From positions 1-64,000 of the forward strand of contig JASBRX010000035.1 in assembly GCA_030149245.1 (NCBI GenBank): a stretch of 64,000 nt of DNA, given 5' to 3'. Shown here one piece after another: positions 50,510 through 60,147 of the stretch. The position numbers and the translations under genes were made by a program. This stretch comes from Sphingomonas bacterium. GTDB lineage: Bacteria > Pseudomonadota > Alphaproteobacteria > Sphingomonadales > Sphingomonadaceae. The notes beneath the pieces were generated by a model. The model was given only the letters and a program-made list of their open reading frames with translations. It was not told where the DNA came from and did not search any database. How positions within the stretch are numbered: position 1 is the first letter of the stretch; each line of letters opens with the position of its first letter.

Positions 50510-51880
50510 TCATGCAGCGACTTTTGCGACGAATTCGCCCGCGCTGTTCTTGAGTGTGCCGAGTTCGGCGTCGAGTGCGGCAAAGCCGGCTCCGACCCGC
50601 TCGATATCGCTGGCGACGCTTTCGGTTTCCTCGCGGATCGCGCCGATCGTCGCGGACATGGAGTCCGCCGCGAGCGCGGTTTCGTCGACCGCCGCAGTGA
50701 TCGCGGTCACCGTCTGCGCCTGTACTTCCATCGCGCCGCGGATGCGGTCGGCGCTCGCCTGAACTTCCTGAACCGTGTTGCGGATCGAAGCGTTGGTTTC
50801 GACCGTGCCGCGCGTCGCCGACTGAATCGCGGCGATCTTGCCCGCGATATCGTCGGTCGCGCGCGCGGTCTGGTTGGCCAGGCTCTTCACCTCCTGCGCC
50901 ACCACCGCAAAGCCGCGCCCGGCATCGCCCGCACGCGCCGCCTCAATCGTCGCATTGAGCGCCAGCAAATTGGTCTGCCCGGCAATGTCGCGGATCAGGC
51001 CAAGGATCGATTCGATCGACTTGGCATGTTCCGACAGCATCTCGCTCATCGCCACCGCTTCGCCGGCCTGTGCCGATGCGCGCGTCGCGACATCAGCAGC
51101 CACCTCGACCTCGGTCCGGGCATCCTCGATTGCGCGGATCAGTCCTGCCGCAGTGTGCGCCGCCTCGCGCATCGCCAGCGCGGATTGTTCGGCAGCGGCA
51201 GCGACCTCGCTCGCCTTGCCCAGCATGCCGCGTGCGGCCGACGAAGTGTGGTTTGCCTGCGCGCGCAACGCCCCGCCCTCGCTCGACGCGCGCTCGACCG
51301 TGGTGCCGATCGAGTCGCGGAACTGGCTGGCGAGCCGGTCGCGTGCCACCTGCGCGCTATATTCGCGGTAGAGATTGTAGATTTCGACCGTGATGTCGCT
51401 CTCCAACGCCGACAGGCGCATCAGCGTGTCGATCAGCGTGGACAGCCGGACATCGCCCGGCTCCACGCGACGCACCAGCACGTCGAGCGCGGCCCGGTCG
51501 CTGGCGTTGATCATCGACAGCAACGCCGTCGGCGCGACATCGGCGCCATAGGCGGCGGCGACGGACCGCTCGATCGATTCGATCCAGGCCCGGCCACGCG
51601 TGTCGAGAAAGCGGTTGCGCAGGAAGACGATGCCCACATCGATCATCTTCTGCGTATCGTCAGGCGCCCAGTCGCGCTCATCGGCGAAGCAACGCAGCCA
51701 TTGCTGCCAATAGGCTTCGGACACCGAGCGAATGTCGGATTCGAGCAGCTCCCACACATCGCGACTCAGCCGGTCCATCGACCCGTCAAAGTCAAAGATT
51801 CGCAGCCGTTGGGCTATGTCGATCCGCGCGCTCATCGCTCCAGTTGCGGGCATATCGGTCTTCGCACGCGTTCCAGTCAC
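50510..51880 (-). CDS. Globin-coupled-like, soluble methyl-accepting chemotaxis-like protein (paralogue)
   Basis: Near-identical MCP hairpin to the neighbour; divergent N-terminal domain '...[33 protein letters not shown]'. Confidence 0.83.
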   Translation of the reverse strand: MTGTRAKTDMPATGAMSARIDIAQRLRIFDFDGSMDRLSRDVWELLESDIRSVSEAYWQQWLRCFADERDWAPDDTQKMIDVGIVFLRNRFLDTRGRAWIESIERSVAAAYGADVAPTALLSMINASDRAALDVLVRRVEPGDVRLSTLIDTLMRLSALESDITVEIYNLYREYSAQVARDRLASQFRDSIGTTVERASSEGGALRAQANHTSSAARGMLGKASEVAAAAEQSALAMREAAHTAAGLIRAIEDARTEVEVAADVATRASAQAGEAVAMSEMLSEHAKSIESILGLIRDIAGQTNLLALNATIEAARAGDAGRGFAVVAQEVKSLANQTARATDDIAGKIAAIQSATRGTVETNASIRNTVQEVQASADRIRGAMEVQAQTVTAITAAVDETALAADSMSATIGAIREETESVASDIERVGAGFAALDAELGTLKNSAGEFVAKVAA

Positions 51881-52058
51881 GGAAACAGTCCCCCATCATT
51901 CCGGACGCACTTCGCTCCGGACCTTACTCATATCGCTACAAGCAAAGTGGTTAAGGGTCGGTTAGGGACACGGGGATTTGCTGGCTGGCGCCAATTCTAG
52001 CTTCTTGCATCGTTGGCGGCGGCGGCTATTTGGAGGCGCAAATCATAGGGGACACGCC

Positions 52059-52523
52059 GTGGCCAAGGCCCGCAATATCAACCGCCCGCTCTCACCACAC
52101 CTGCAAGTGTGGAAATGGGGCCCGCACATGCTCGTATCGATCCTGCACCGCGTGACGGGCAGCGGCATGGCGACGGTTGGGGTCGGCGTGTTCCTGTGGT
52201 GGCTGTGCGCGCTGGCGTCCGGGCCGGAGAGCTACGCCAAGTTTCTCGACTGTCTGACGGTCGACAGCGGCGCGCCGAACGCCATCGGCTACATTCTTGG
52301 CGTTGGGCTCACGCTCAGCTTCTTTCAGCACATGATGACCGGCATCCGCCACTTCTTCCTGGATGCGGGCGCGGGCTATGAGCTGAAAACGAACAAGAGC
52401 TTTGCGGTGCTGACCATGGTCGTGTCGGTCGCGCTGACCGCGGCGCTGTGGGGCTGGATGGTCTATGGCGAACTGGCCAAGGCACCGAAGGCCGAAACCC
52501 CGATCGCGGTGGAGACGAAGTAA
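52059..52523 (+). CDS. sdhC: Succinate dehydrogenase cytochrome b556 subunit
   Basis: 'RPLSPHLQVWKWGPHMLVSILHRVTGSGM' SdhC signature; GTG start. Confidence 0.94.
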   Translation: MAKARNINRPLSPHLQVWKWGPHMLVSILHRVTGSGMATVGVGVFLWWLCALASGPESYAKFLDCLTVDSGAPNAIGYILGVGLTLSFFQHMMTGIRHFFLDAGAGYELKTNKSFAVLTMVVSVALTAALWGWMVYGELAKAPKAETPIAVETK

Positions 52524-52924
52524 TGGGTACCGGAACCAGCATCGGTCGCGTCCGCGGCCTCGGCTCGGCGCATGAGGGCACGCATCACTGGTGGCACCAA
52601 CGCATGTCGGCGGGGTCGAACCTGCTGCTGATGACTTGGCTGATCGTCAGTCTGATCCGCCTCCCCGACCTCGGCTATGAAACCGTGCAGGCGTGGCTGT
52701 CCGCACCGGTCGCCGCCGTGCCGATGATCCTGCTCGTGCTCAGCGTCTTCTATCACCTCAAGGCCGGCCTTCAGGTCGTGATCGAGGATTATGCGCGCGA
52801 CGCCGGCCGCATCGTGCTGATGACGCTACTCAACTTCTTCGCCATCGGCGGCGCGGTCTTCGCGATCTTCGCGATCCTCAAGATTGCCTTCACCACCGTC
52901 ACCACCGGAGCGCCCGCAGCATGA
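52523..52924 (+). CDS. sdhD: Succinate dehydrogenase hydrophobic membrane anchor subunit
   Basis: '[36 protein letters not shown]...[15 protein letters not shown]'. Confidence 0.94.
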   Translation: MGTGTSIGRVRGLGSAHEGTHHWWHQRMSAGSNLLLMTWLIVSLIRLPDLGYETVQAWLSAPVAAVPMILLVLSVFYHLKAGLQVVIEDYARDAGRIVLMTLLNFFAIGGAVFAIFAILKIAFTTVTTGAPAA

Positions 52925-54723
52925 CCGCCGCCTACAAGATCATCGACCACAGCTATGACGCCGTCGTCGTCGGCGCGGGTGGTTCGGGCCTGCGCGCGAC
53001 CATGGGCTGCGCCGAAGCGGGCCTGAAGACCGCATGCATCACCAAGGTGTTCCCGACGCGGTCGCACACCGTCGCGGCCCAGGGCGGCATCGCCGCCTCG
53101 CTCGGCAACAATTCGCCCGACCACTGGACCTGGCACATGTTCGACACCGTCAAGGGGTCGGACTGGCTGGGTGACCAGGACGCGATCGAATATATGGTGC
53201 GCGAAGCCCCGGCAGCGGTGATCGAGCTGGAACATGCCGGCGTGCCGTTCAGCCGCAACGACAATGGCACGATCTATCAGCGCCCGTTCGGCGGCCATAT
53301 GCAGAATATGGGCGAAGGCCCCCCGGTGCAGCGCACCTGCGCCGCGGCCGACCGCACCGGCCACGCGATGCTGCACGCGCTGTACCAGCAGTCGCTGAAA
53401 TATGACGCGGACTTCTTCATCGAATATTTCGCGCTCGACCTGATCATGGAAAACGGCGCGTGCCGTGGCGTGATCGCCATGTGCATGGAGGATGGCAGCA
53501 TCCACCGCTTCCGTTCGCACGCCGTGGTCCTCGCCACCGGCGGCGGCGGGCGCGTGTACCAGTCGGCGACGTCGGCGCACACCTGCACCGGCGACGGTAA
53601 CGGCATGGCGCTGCGTGCCGGCATCGCGCTGCAGGACATGGAGTTCGTCCAGTTCCACCCGACCGGCATCTACGGCGCGGGCGTGCTGATCACCGAGGGC
53701 GCGCGCGGTGAAGGCGGCTACCTCACCAACTCCGAGGGTGAGCGCTTCATGGAGCGCTACGCCCCCTCGGCCAAGGACCTTGCCAGCCGCGACGTCGTCG
53801 CGCGTTCGATGGCGATGGAAATCCGCGAAGGCCGCGGCGTCGGCAAGGACAGCGACCATATCTTCCTGCACCTCGATCATATCGATCCCAAGGTGCTGGC
53901 ACAGCGGCTGCCCGGCATCACCGAAACCGGCAAGATCTTTGCCGGTGTCGACCTGACGAAGAAGCCGCTGCCGGTGGTCCCGACCGTCCACTACAATATG
54001 GGCGGCGTTCCGACCAACTATCATGGCGAAGTCGTGCAGCTGCGCGACGGCAACCCGGATGCGGTCGTCCCCGGCCTGTTCGCGGTCGGCGAAGCGGCGT
54101 GCGTGTCGGTCCATGGCGCCAACCGCCTCGGCTCCAACTCGCTGATCGATCTGGTCGTGTTCGGCCGTGCGACCGGCTTGCGGCTCAAGGAGCTGCTCAA
54201 GCCCAACACGCCGCACAATCCGCTGCCCAAGGGGTCGGAGGAGTTTGCGCTCACCCGCCTCGACCATTTCCGCAATGCCAAGGGCGGCACGCCGACGGCG
54301 AAGATCCGCGCCGAGATGCAGCGCACGATGCAGCGCAACGCCGCCGTGTTCCGCGACACCGCGCTGCTGGCCGAGGGCGTGACGAAGATGGACGCGGTGT
54401 ATCAGAGCATGAACGATGTCGGCGTGACCGACCGGTCGCTGATCTGGAACACCGACCTGATCGAGACGCTGGAGCTGGACAATCTGATCAGCCAGGCCGT
54501 CGTCACCATCCGCAGCGCCGACAACCGCAAGGAATCGCGCGGCGCACACATGCACGAGGACTTCCCCGAGCGCGACGACGCGAACTGGATGAAGCACACC
54601 GTGGCGAGCTTCGAAGGTTGGGGCGGCAAGGGCGGCGCGGTCGCGATCGACTACCGCCCGGTCCACGACTACACGCTCACCGACGAGGTCGAGTATATCA
54701 AGCCGAAGAAGCGGGTGTATTGA
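52921..54723 (+). CDS. sdhA: Succinate dehydrogenase flavoprotein subunit
   Basis: '[49 protein letters not shown]'; ATG overlaps sdhD stop. Confidence 0.97.
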   Translation: MTAAYKIIDHSYDAVVVGAGGSGLRATMGCAEAGLKTACITKVFPTRSHTVAAQGGIAASLGNNSPDHWTWHMFDTVKGSDWLGDQDAIEYMVREAPAAVIELEHAGVPFSRNDNGTIYQRPFGGHMQNMGEGPPVQRTCAAADRTGHAMLHALYQQSLKYDADFFIEYFALDLIMENGACRGVIAMCMEDGSIHRFRSHAVVLATGGGGRVYQSATSAHTCTGDGNGMALRAGIALQDMEFVQFHPTGIYGAGVLITEGARGEGGYLTNSEGERFMERYAPSAKDLASRDVVARSMAMEIREGRGVGKDSDHIFLHLDHIDPKVLAQRLPGITETGKIFAGVDLTKKPLPVVPTVHYNMGGVPTNYHGEVVQLRDGNPDAVVPGLFAVGEAACVSVHGANRLGSNSLIDLVVFGRATGLRLKELLKPNTPHNPLPKGSEEFALTRLDHFRNAKGGTPTAKIRAEMQRTMQRNAAVFRDTALLAEGVTKMDAVYQSMNDVGVTDRSLIWNTDLIETLELDNLISQAVVTIRSADNRKESRGAHMHEDFPERDDANWMKHTVASFEGWGGKGGAVAIDYRPVHDYTLTDEVEYIKPKKRVY

Positions 54724-54730
54724 GGGATTT

Positions 54731-54766
54731 AAGGTCGGTTTCGTTGTAATGAGCGAAACCGGCCTT
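54731..54766 (+). terminator. Stem-loop after sdhA
   Basis: aaggtcggtttcg ttgtaatgag cgaaaccggcctt; no clear T tract. Confidence 0.5.
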
Positions 54767-55101
54767 CATCCCCCCGGACGATACTCCATCGCCGGACTTT
54801 GCAAGGTAGCGCGCGCACTGAGGACATCCATGCGGGCGTGCAGGATGCGGACGATCAGCACGACATCGCCGCGGATGCGATAAAAGATATTGTGCGAACC
54901 GCTGCGCCACTTGCGCAGTCCGGGCGACACATCCCCGTGATCGCTGCCAGCGAGCGGCATTTTCAGAATCTGCTCCAGGCTGTCGGCAATTGCGTCAAGA
55001 TAGCGCCGGGCCTGATCGCTCCCCCACCGCTCGTCGGAATAATCACCGATAGCGCGGACATCGGCCCGCGCGCGAGGGCGCATCTCAAGCAGGTAGGTCA
55101 A
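54766..55101 (-). CDS. parE: ParE/RelE-superfamily toxin
   Basis: 'LEMRPRARADVRAIGDYSDERWGSDQARRYLDAIADSLEQILKMPLAG...GSHNIFYRIRGDVVLIVRILHARMD'; start ambiguous (ATG 55128, TTG 55101 or ATG 55083). Confidence 0.9.
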   Translation of the reverse strand: MTYLLEMRPRARADVRAIGDYSDERWGSDQARRYLDAIADSLEQILKMPLAGSDHGDVSPGLRKWRSGSHNIFYRIRGDVVLIVRILHARMDVLSARATLQSPAMEYRPGG

Positions 55102-55340
55102 GCCTCGGAATACCGTTCGGCGATCCACGCCCGCATATCGAAGGGCTCGGGATCACCGCTCTCGTCCCCTTCCCGAATCGCCGCGCGCAATTCGGCAAGC
55201 CGCTGCTCCTCATCCTCCAGCAGCCTCAGCCCGGCGCGGATCACCTCGCTCATGGACCCATAGCGGCCCGACGCCACCTGCTGAGCGGCGAAGGCGGTGA
55301 AGTGGACGCCCAGGGCGACGCTGGTGTTCTTGGCTGCCAT
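55098..55340 (-). CDS. parD: ParD-type antitoxin
   Basis: 'SVALGVHFTAFAAQQVASGRYGSMSEVIRAGLRLLEDEEQRLAELRAAIREGDESGD'. Confidence 0.92.
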   Translation of the reverse strand: MAAKNTSVALGVHFTAFAAQQVASGRYGSMSEVIRAGLRLLEDEEQRLAELRAAIREGDESGDPEPFDMRAWIAERYSEA

Positions 55341-55436
55341 GGCACCACATTACCAAAATCCGGTACCGGCAGCAATGCCCCCCGACGCTTGACCTGAGCG
55401 TCTGCGCCACGCACCTTCCGCTGAGGGGGTGATTTG

Positions 55437-56420
55437 ATGCGTTCGATCCTGCCATTTGCGTTGGCGCTGCTCGCGCTTCCCGCCGCGTCGGCGCAGCAAC
55501 AGCCCTATACACCGCCTAAGCACACCGCCCCGCCCCCGCCGGGTATCGCGCGCTCGACGCCCGAGGAGGTGGTGCAGCAGGCCGATGGCGGCACCCAGAT
55601 CGAACGCGACCGGCCCGCCACCTATGCGCTCGCCGAACACCGTCGCCTCACCCGCGCGCTCGGCACCCTGCTCCCGCAGCGCAAGGGGGTGGTCGATGCC
55701 TATGTCCTGTCGGTCGCGCTCGACAGCGATCCCGTCTTTGGGCGGGAGGCGCGCGAGGCGGGCAAGGTGCTCGCGCGCCGCTACGACGCCGTCGGGCGGA
55801 CGATCACGCTCGGCGGTAGCGACGGTAAGGCACCGTCGCCCCTCCCGATGGGATCGCCTGCCAACTTGGAAGCCGCACTCGCCCGCATCGCAGAAGTGAT
55901 GGACGAGCAGGAGGATGTGCTGGTCCTCTACGCCACTAGCCACGGCGCGCCGTTCGGGGTGGTGTATAACGACGGCAATGAAGGGTTCGGCGCGATCTCC
56001 CCGCGCCGCCTCGCCGCATTGCTGCGCGCGCACGGGATCGAGCGGCGGCTGCTGATCATCAGCGCCTGTTATTCGGGCGTGTTCGTCCCGCCGCTGTCCG
56101 GGCCGCAGAGCGCGGTGTTCAGCGCCGCAGCGTCGGACCGGTCCTCGTTCGGCTGTGCGGCGGAGAATGACTGGACCTTTTTCGGCGACGCGCTGGTCAA
56201 CCGCGCGCTGCGTAAGCCGCAGCCGCTGGAGGCAGCGGTGACCGCCGCCATCGCCGAGATCGCCACTTGGGAAACGCGCGGCAAGCTCAAGCCCTCGCTG
56301 CCCCAGCAAAGTATCGGGGTCGAGGTGCAGGCATGGCTGAAGCCGCTGGAAGCGCGGATGCCCAAGGTTGCGACCGCGCCGGTGGGCAAGCCGTCGGTGG
56401 ATAGCCTGCAGGCTCCGTGA
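55437..56420 (+). CDS. C13 family (caspase-like/legumain-like) peptidase, secreted
   Basis: Signal peptide MRSILPFALALLALPAASA; His motif 'VLYATSHGAPFG' and Cys motif 'LLIISACYSGVFVP'. Confidence 0.87.
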   Translation: MRSILPFALALLALPAASAQQQPYTPPKHTAPPPPGIARSTPEEVVQQADGGTQIERDRPATYALAEHRRLTRALGTLLPQRKGVVDAYVLSVALDSDPVFGREAREAGKVLARRYDAVGRTITLGGSDGKAPSPLPMGSPANLEAALARIAEVMDEQEDVLVLYATSHGAPFGVVYNDGNEGFGAISPRRLAALLRAHGIERRLLIISACYSGVFVPPLSGPQSAVFSAAASDRSSFGCAAENDWTFFGDALVNRALRKPQPLEAAVTAAIAEIATWETRGKLKPSLPQQSIGVEVQAWLKPLEARMPKVATAPVGKPSVDSLQAP

Positions 56421-56456
56421 CGCTGATCCTTTTGCCCGCTGGCGGGTTGAGGCGGC

Positions 56457-57215
56457 GTGGAACCGCTCATCCCGCTCGCATTCCTGGCACTGATCGCGGC
56501 CGGCCTCGCGCTGATCGCGATCGGCGTGCGCGACGCTCTGCGACGACGGCGTCGGGAACCTAGTCCCCGGCCGATGGTTGCGCGGGCGATGACCCAGACA
56601 TTCGACATCCCCGCCCCGGCCTCCGACGCGGCGCCCGCGCCCGCCGCGCCAGCCCCTCACAGCACGCGCTATCCGCTGCTTGCGACGCCGCATATCTGCC
56701 TGTCCGGCCCGGTGGACCATGCGATGTATCAGAGCTTTCGCGACCAGCTTGCCACCGCCCCGACCGACGGGACGCTGGTCATCGCGATCTCCACATTGGG
56801 TGGCGACCCGGAGGTCGCGCGGCTGATGGGCGACGAGGTGCGGCTGCTGCGCGAATATACCGGGCGCGAGATCCTGTTCCTGGGCAAGGTCGCGGTCTAT
56901 TCGGCCGGCGCGACGTTCATGGCGCATTTCCCGGTCGACAAGCGCTTTCTGACCCAGGGCACGCGCCTGATGATCCATGAGCGCAAGCTGACCGCCGACA
57001 TCCATCTCGAAGGCCCACTCAAGACGCTCGTCCCGATCCTGCAGGCCAAGCTGCACGAGATCGAGGAATCGATCCGCATCGAGGAAGAGGGGTTCCGCGA
57101 CATCGTCGCCGGATCGAAGCTCGGTTTTGACGAACTATGCCAGAAGGCCCCGTCGAACCTGTATCTGGAGGCGGAGGAAGCGCGCGATCTGGGCCTTGTT
57201 CTCGACGTCATCTGA
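56457..57215 (+). CDS. Membrane-anchored ClpP-fold (SDH/ClpP-like) serine protease family protein
   Basis: N-terminal TM 'LIPLAFLALIAAGLALIAIGV'; 'VIAISTLGGDPEVARLM', 'KVAVYSAGATFMAHFPVDKRFL', 'LMIHERKL'; GTG start. Confidence 0.8.
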   Translation: MEPLIPLAFLALIAAGLALIAIGVRDALRRRRREPSPRPMVARAMTQTFDIPAPASDAAPAPAAPAPHSTRYPLLATPHICLSGPVDHAMYQSFRDQLATAPTDGTLVIAISTLGGDPEVARLMGDEVRLLREYTGREILFLGKVAVYSAGATFMAHFPVDKRFLTQGTRLMIHERKLTADIHLEGPLKTLVPILQAKLHEIEESIRIEEEGFRDIVAGSKLGFDELCQKAPSNLYLEAEEARDLGLVLDVI

Positions 57216-57299
57216 CCCGCTCAGGAAAAGCTCACCGATCGCTCATGCCGGACCGACTGCGGCGCGCTACACCGGCGACTTCACTGACAGGAGTCGCTC

Positions 57300-58685
57300 A
57301 TGGACGTGCCCGCACCCAACCGTTCGCCGGGAATGAAAATGCTGCTCGCGCTGCTCGTCGGCGCGGTACTGACCATCCCGCTCTTCGCGGTCTATCTGCT
57401 TGTCTATGATCGCCAGAACCAGTCGGAAACCGCGCGCAGCAGCATTGCGGAGGGCTGGGGCGGGCCGCAGACATTGGCCGGCCCCTTGCTCGTCATCCCC
57501 TATGCGCTGCCGGTGACCGAGACGGTGCAGGAGAACGGCAAGCCGGTGACCCGCACCACCACCCAGCGGCGCGAGCTGTTCATCGCCCCCGACACGCTCG
57601 ACCTCGACACGCGGATCAAGCCCGAGCGGCGCACGCGATCAATCTATGAGTCGGTGGTGTATGACGCCGACATTTCCGGCAGCGCGTCGTTCCGCCTGCC
57701 ACCCGACGCGGCGCGTATCGTCGATCTCGCGACTCTTGAGTTCGACAAGGCCGAACTGCGCTTCGGTGTCGCCGACCCGCGCGGCCTGAAGCCTGCCAAC
57801 CGCATCACCATCGACGGCCAGCCCGCTCCGGCCCAGCCCGGCAATGGCGTCGCCGCCACCGGCGGATCGGGCTTCTTCGCCAATCTCGACGCGTCCGCCC
57901 TGCGCGAGCGCGCCATCACCGCCAAATTCGCCTTTGCCCTGCGCGGCCATTCGGTCGTCGCGCTCGCCCCGCGCGCCGGCGCGACGCGCTGGACCGTCAC
58001 GTCGCCCTGGAAGCATCCGAGCTACACTGGCGGCTTCCTGCCCGAAACGCGCGAGAACACGGCCGGGGGGTTTAGCGCGACCTATCGCATCTCAAACCTC
58101 GCGCTCGGTACGACGCTGGTGACGACCAGCGACTCGCCTGCAGCCACGCCCGACGCCCAGCCTGCTTATGACTCGCGCACGCCCGTCGCGGCGCCATCGT
58201 CCGCAGCGCAGGTCGGCCTGATCCAGCCCGTCGACCTCTACGCGCAGGTCAATCGCAGCGTGAAATACGGGTTCCTGTTCATCGGCTTCACCTTCATGGC
58301 GTTCCTGCTGTTCGACGTCGTCGCGGGCGTGTGCGTGTCGGCGGTGGAGTATCTGCTGGTCGGCGCGGGACTGGTGCTATTCTTCGTCCTGCTGCTCGCC
58401 TTTGCCGAAGTGATCGGCTTTGCTCCCGCCTATGCGGTCGCGGCTGGCGGGGTTATCGCGCTGCTGACCGCCTATAGCGCCGCGGTGCTGGGCAGCCGCC
58501 GCCGTGCCGGGTTCATCGCCGGACTGCTCGTGGCGCTCTATGGTGTGCTCTATATCCTGCTCAGCCTCGAAGCCTATTCGCTGCTGATCGGATCGCTGCT
58601 GCTGTTCGCGGCGCTGGCAGCCGTGATGTATCTCACCCGCAATCTCGACTGGAGCGGCCGCAGCGCCGACCCGTCCGAAGCCTGA
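57300..58685 (+). CDS. creD: CreD family inner membrane protein
   Basis: N-terminal TM, 'AGPLLVIPYALPVTE', 'RSVKYGFLFIGFTFMAFLLFDVVAG...VEYLLVGAGLVLFFVLLLAFAEVIGF'. Confidence 0.92.
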   Translation: MDVPAPNRSPGMKMLLALLVGAVLTIPLFAVYLLVYDRQNQSETARSSIAEGWGGPQTLAGPLLVIPYALPVTETVQENGKPVTRTTTQRRELFIAPDTLDLDTRIKPERRTRSIYESVVYDADISGSASFRLPPDAARIVDLATLEFDKAELRFGVADPRGLKPANRITIDGQPAPAQPGNGVAATGGSGFFANLDASALRERAITAKFAFALRGHSVVALAPRAGATRWTVTSPWKHPSYTGGFLPETRENTAGGFSATYRISNLALGTTLVTTSDSPAATPDAQPAYDSRTPVAAPSSAAQVGLIQPVDLYAQVNRSVKYGFLFIGFTFMAFLLFDVVAGVCVSAVEYLLVGAGLVLFFVLLLAFAEVIGFAPAYAVAAGGVIALLTAYSAAVLGSRRRAGFIAGLLVALYGVLYILLSLEAYSLLIGSLLLFAALAAVMYLTRNLDWSGRSADPSEA

Positions 58686-58696
58686 CCGGCACACAC

Positions 58697-58729
58697 GGCG
58701 TGGGAGCGGGTCGTTCCCCCTCCCACGCC
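58697..58729 (+). terminator. Stem-loop after creD
   Basis: ggcgtgggag ... ctcccacgcc, 10-bp stem; no T tract. Confidence 0.5.
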
Positions 58730-58782
58730 ATCGCCGCGCGTCGACATTTGCGACCCTGCTCCGATTGAGATCGGTTCTGCGT

Positions 58783-58872
58783 CAGCTTATATTTGCAGCG
58801 CGGGCGGCGGTTATGTATCTGGCCTGCAATCTGGGCTGGAGCGGCTGCGTCGTCGCCCCGTCTGCGGTGTAG
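58783..58872 (+). pseudogene. Remnant partial duplicate of the creD 3' end
   Basis: QLIFAARAAVMYLACNLGWSGCVVAPSAV* aligns without gaps to the CreD C-terminus LFAALAAVMYLTRNLDWSGRSADPSEA*; 58/81 nt identical by hand (58605-58685 vs 58792-58872). Confidence 0.8.
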
Positions 58873-58887
58873 TTTAAGAGGTTCCCG

Positions 58888-59670
58888 ATGGCCGATTTCG
58901 TCCTGCCGAAGAACAGCAAGATCACGAAGGGCAAGGCGCATCCGGCGCAGGCGGGCGCATCGCGGAAAAAAACCTTCACCATCTATCGCTACGATCCGGA
59001 TTCGGGGAAAAACCCGCGCTACGACAGCTTCACCATCGACCTCGACGAGTGCGGGCCGATGGTCCTGGACGCGCTGATCAAGATCAAGTCCGAGATAGAC
59101 CCGTCGCTCACCTTCCGCCGTTCGTGCCGCGAGGGGATTTGCGGGTCGTGCTCGATGAACATGGACGGCAAGAACGGCCTCGCCTGCACCACCGCGATCG
59201 AGGATATCAAGGGCGACATCAAGATCACCCCGCTGCCCGCGATGGACGTGATCAAGGACCTGGTGCCCGACTTCACCCATTTCTACGCGCAATATGCCTC
59301 GATCAAGCCGTGGGTGCAGACCGTCACCCCGCCGCCTTCGGGCAAGGAGCGGCTGCAGTCGCCCGAGGACCGCGCGAAGCTCGACGGGCTGTACGAGTGC
59401 ATCCTGTGCGCCTGCTGCTCGACCAGCTGCCCCAGCTATTGGTGGAACAGCGACCGGTTCCTGGGCCCGGCGATCCTGCTTCAGGCCTATCGCTGGCTGG
59501 CCGACAGCCGCGACGAAGCGACCGGCGAGCGGCTCGACGAGCTGGAGGATCCGTTCCGCCTGTATCGCTGCCACACGATCATGAACTGCGCGAATGTCTG
59601 CCCCAAGGGCCTGAGCCCGGCCAAGGCGATTGCCGAGATCAAGAAGATGGAAGCCGAGCGGGTCGTCTGA
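58888..59670 (+). CDS. sdhB: Succinate dehydrogenase iron-sulfur subunit
   Basis: '[30 protein letters not shown]', '[28 protein letters not shown]', '[17 protein letters not shown]'. Confidence 0.97.
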   Translation: MADFVLPKNSKITKGKAHPAQAGASRKKTFTIYRYDPDSGKNPRYDSFTIDLDECGPMVLDALIKIKSEIDPSLTFRRSCREGICGSCSMNMDGKNGLACTTAIEDIKGDIKITPLPAMDVIKDLVPDFTHFYAQYASIKPWVQTVTPPPSGKERLQSPEDRAKLDGLYECILCACCSTSCPSYWWNSDRFLGPAILLQAYRWLADSRDEATGERLDELEDPFRLYRCHTIMNCANVCPKGLSPAKAIAEIKKMEAERVV

Positions 59671-59691
59671 TCCGCCTCGGCGCCCCCTGAC

Positions 59692-60147
59692 TTGTCGCAG
59701 GCCGACACGCATTTCGTCTATCTGGACGATCCCGACCATCCGGGGTGGAAGCACTGGGAGCTGCGCGACCCGACCCGGTTCAACGCGTTCCTGGGCCCGA
59801 TCCTGACCCGGATCGAGGACGGCAAGGCGCTGGTGCGGATGGTGCCGGGCCGCGAACATTCGAACCTGCGCGACTCCACCCACGGCGGCGCGCTGCTCGG
59901 CTTCATGGACGTCGCGCTGTTCGCCGCCGCGCGGACGTTCGGTGTGCTGAGCGCGGGCGGCGCGGTGACGCTCGACCTGTCGGCGCAGTTCATCGGCACC
60001 AGCCGGATCGGTGAGCCGATCGTGGCGGAGGTCGAGCTGCTCCGAGAAACCGGGCGGATGCTGTTCATGCGCGGCCTCGTGCGGCAGGAGGACAATGTCC
60101 TCGCCAGCTTCTCCGGCACCGTCCGCAAATCATCGCCGGTGCCATGA
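59692..60147 (+). CDS. PaaI family thioesterase
   Basis: 'HSNLRDSTHGGALLGFMDVALFAAARTFGVLSAGGAVTLDLSAQFIG'; TTG start. Confidence 0.87.
   Translation: MSQADTHFVYLDDPDHPGWKHWELRDPTRFNAFLGPILTRIEDGKALVRMVPGREHSNLRDSTHGGALLGFMDVALFAAARTFGVLSAGGAVTLDLSAQFIGTSRIGEPIVAEVELLRETGRMLFMRGLVRQEDNVLASFSGTVRKSSPVP

Noticed and set aside
52789-54666. 625-aa minus-strand ORF opposite sdhA
   Set aside because: Antisense of highly conserved sdhA; composition typical of a shadow ORF.
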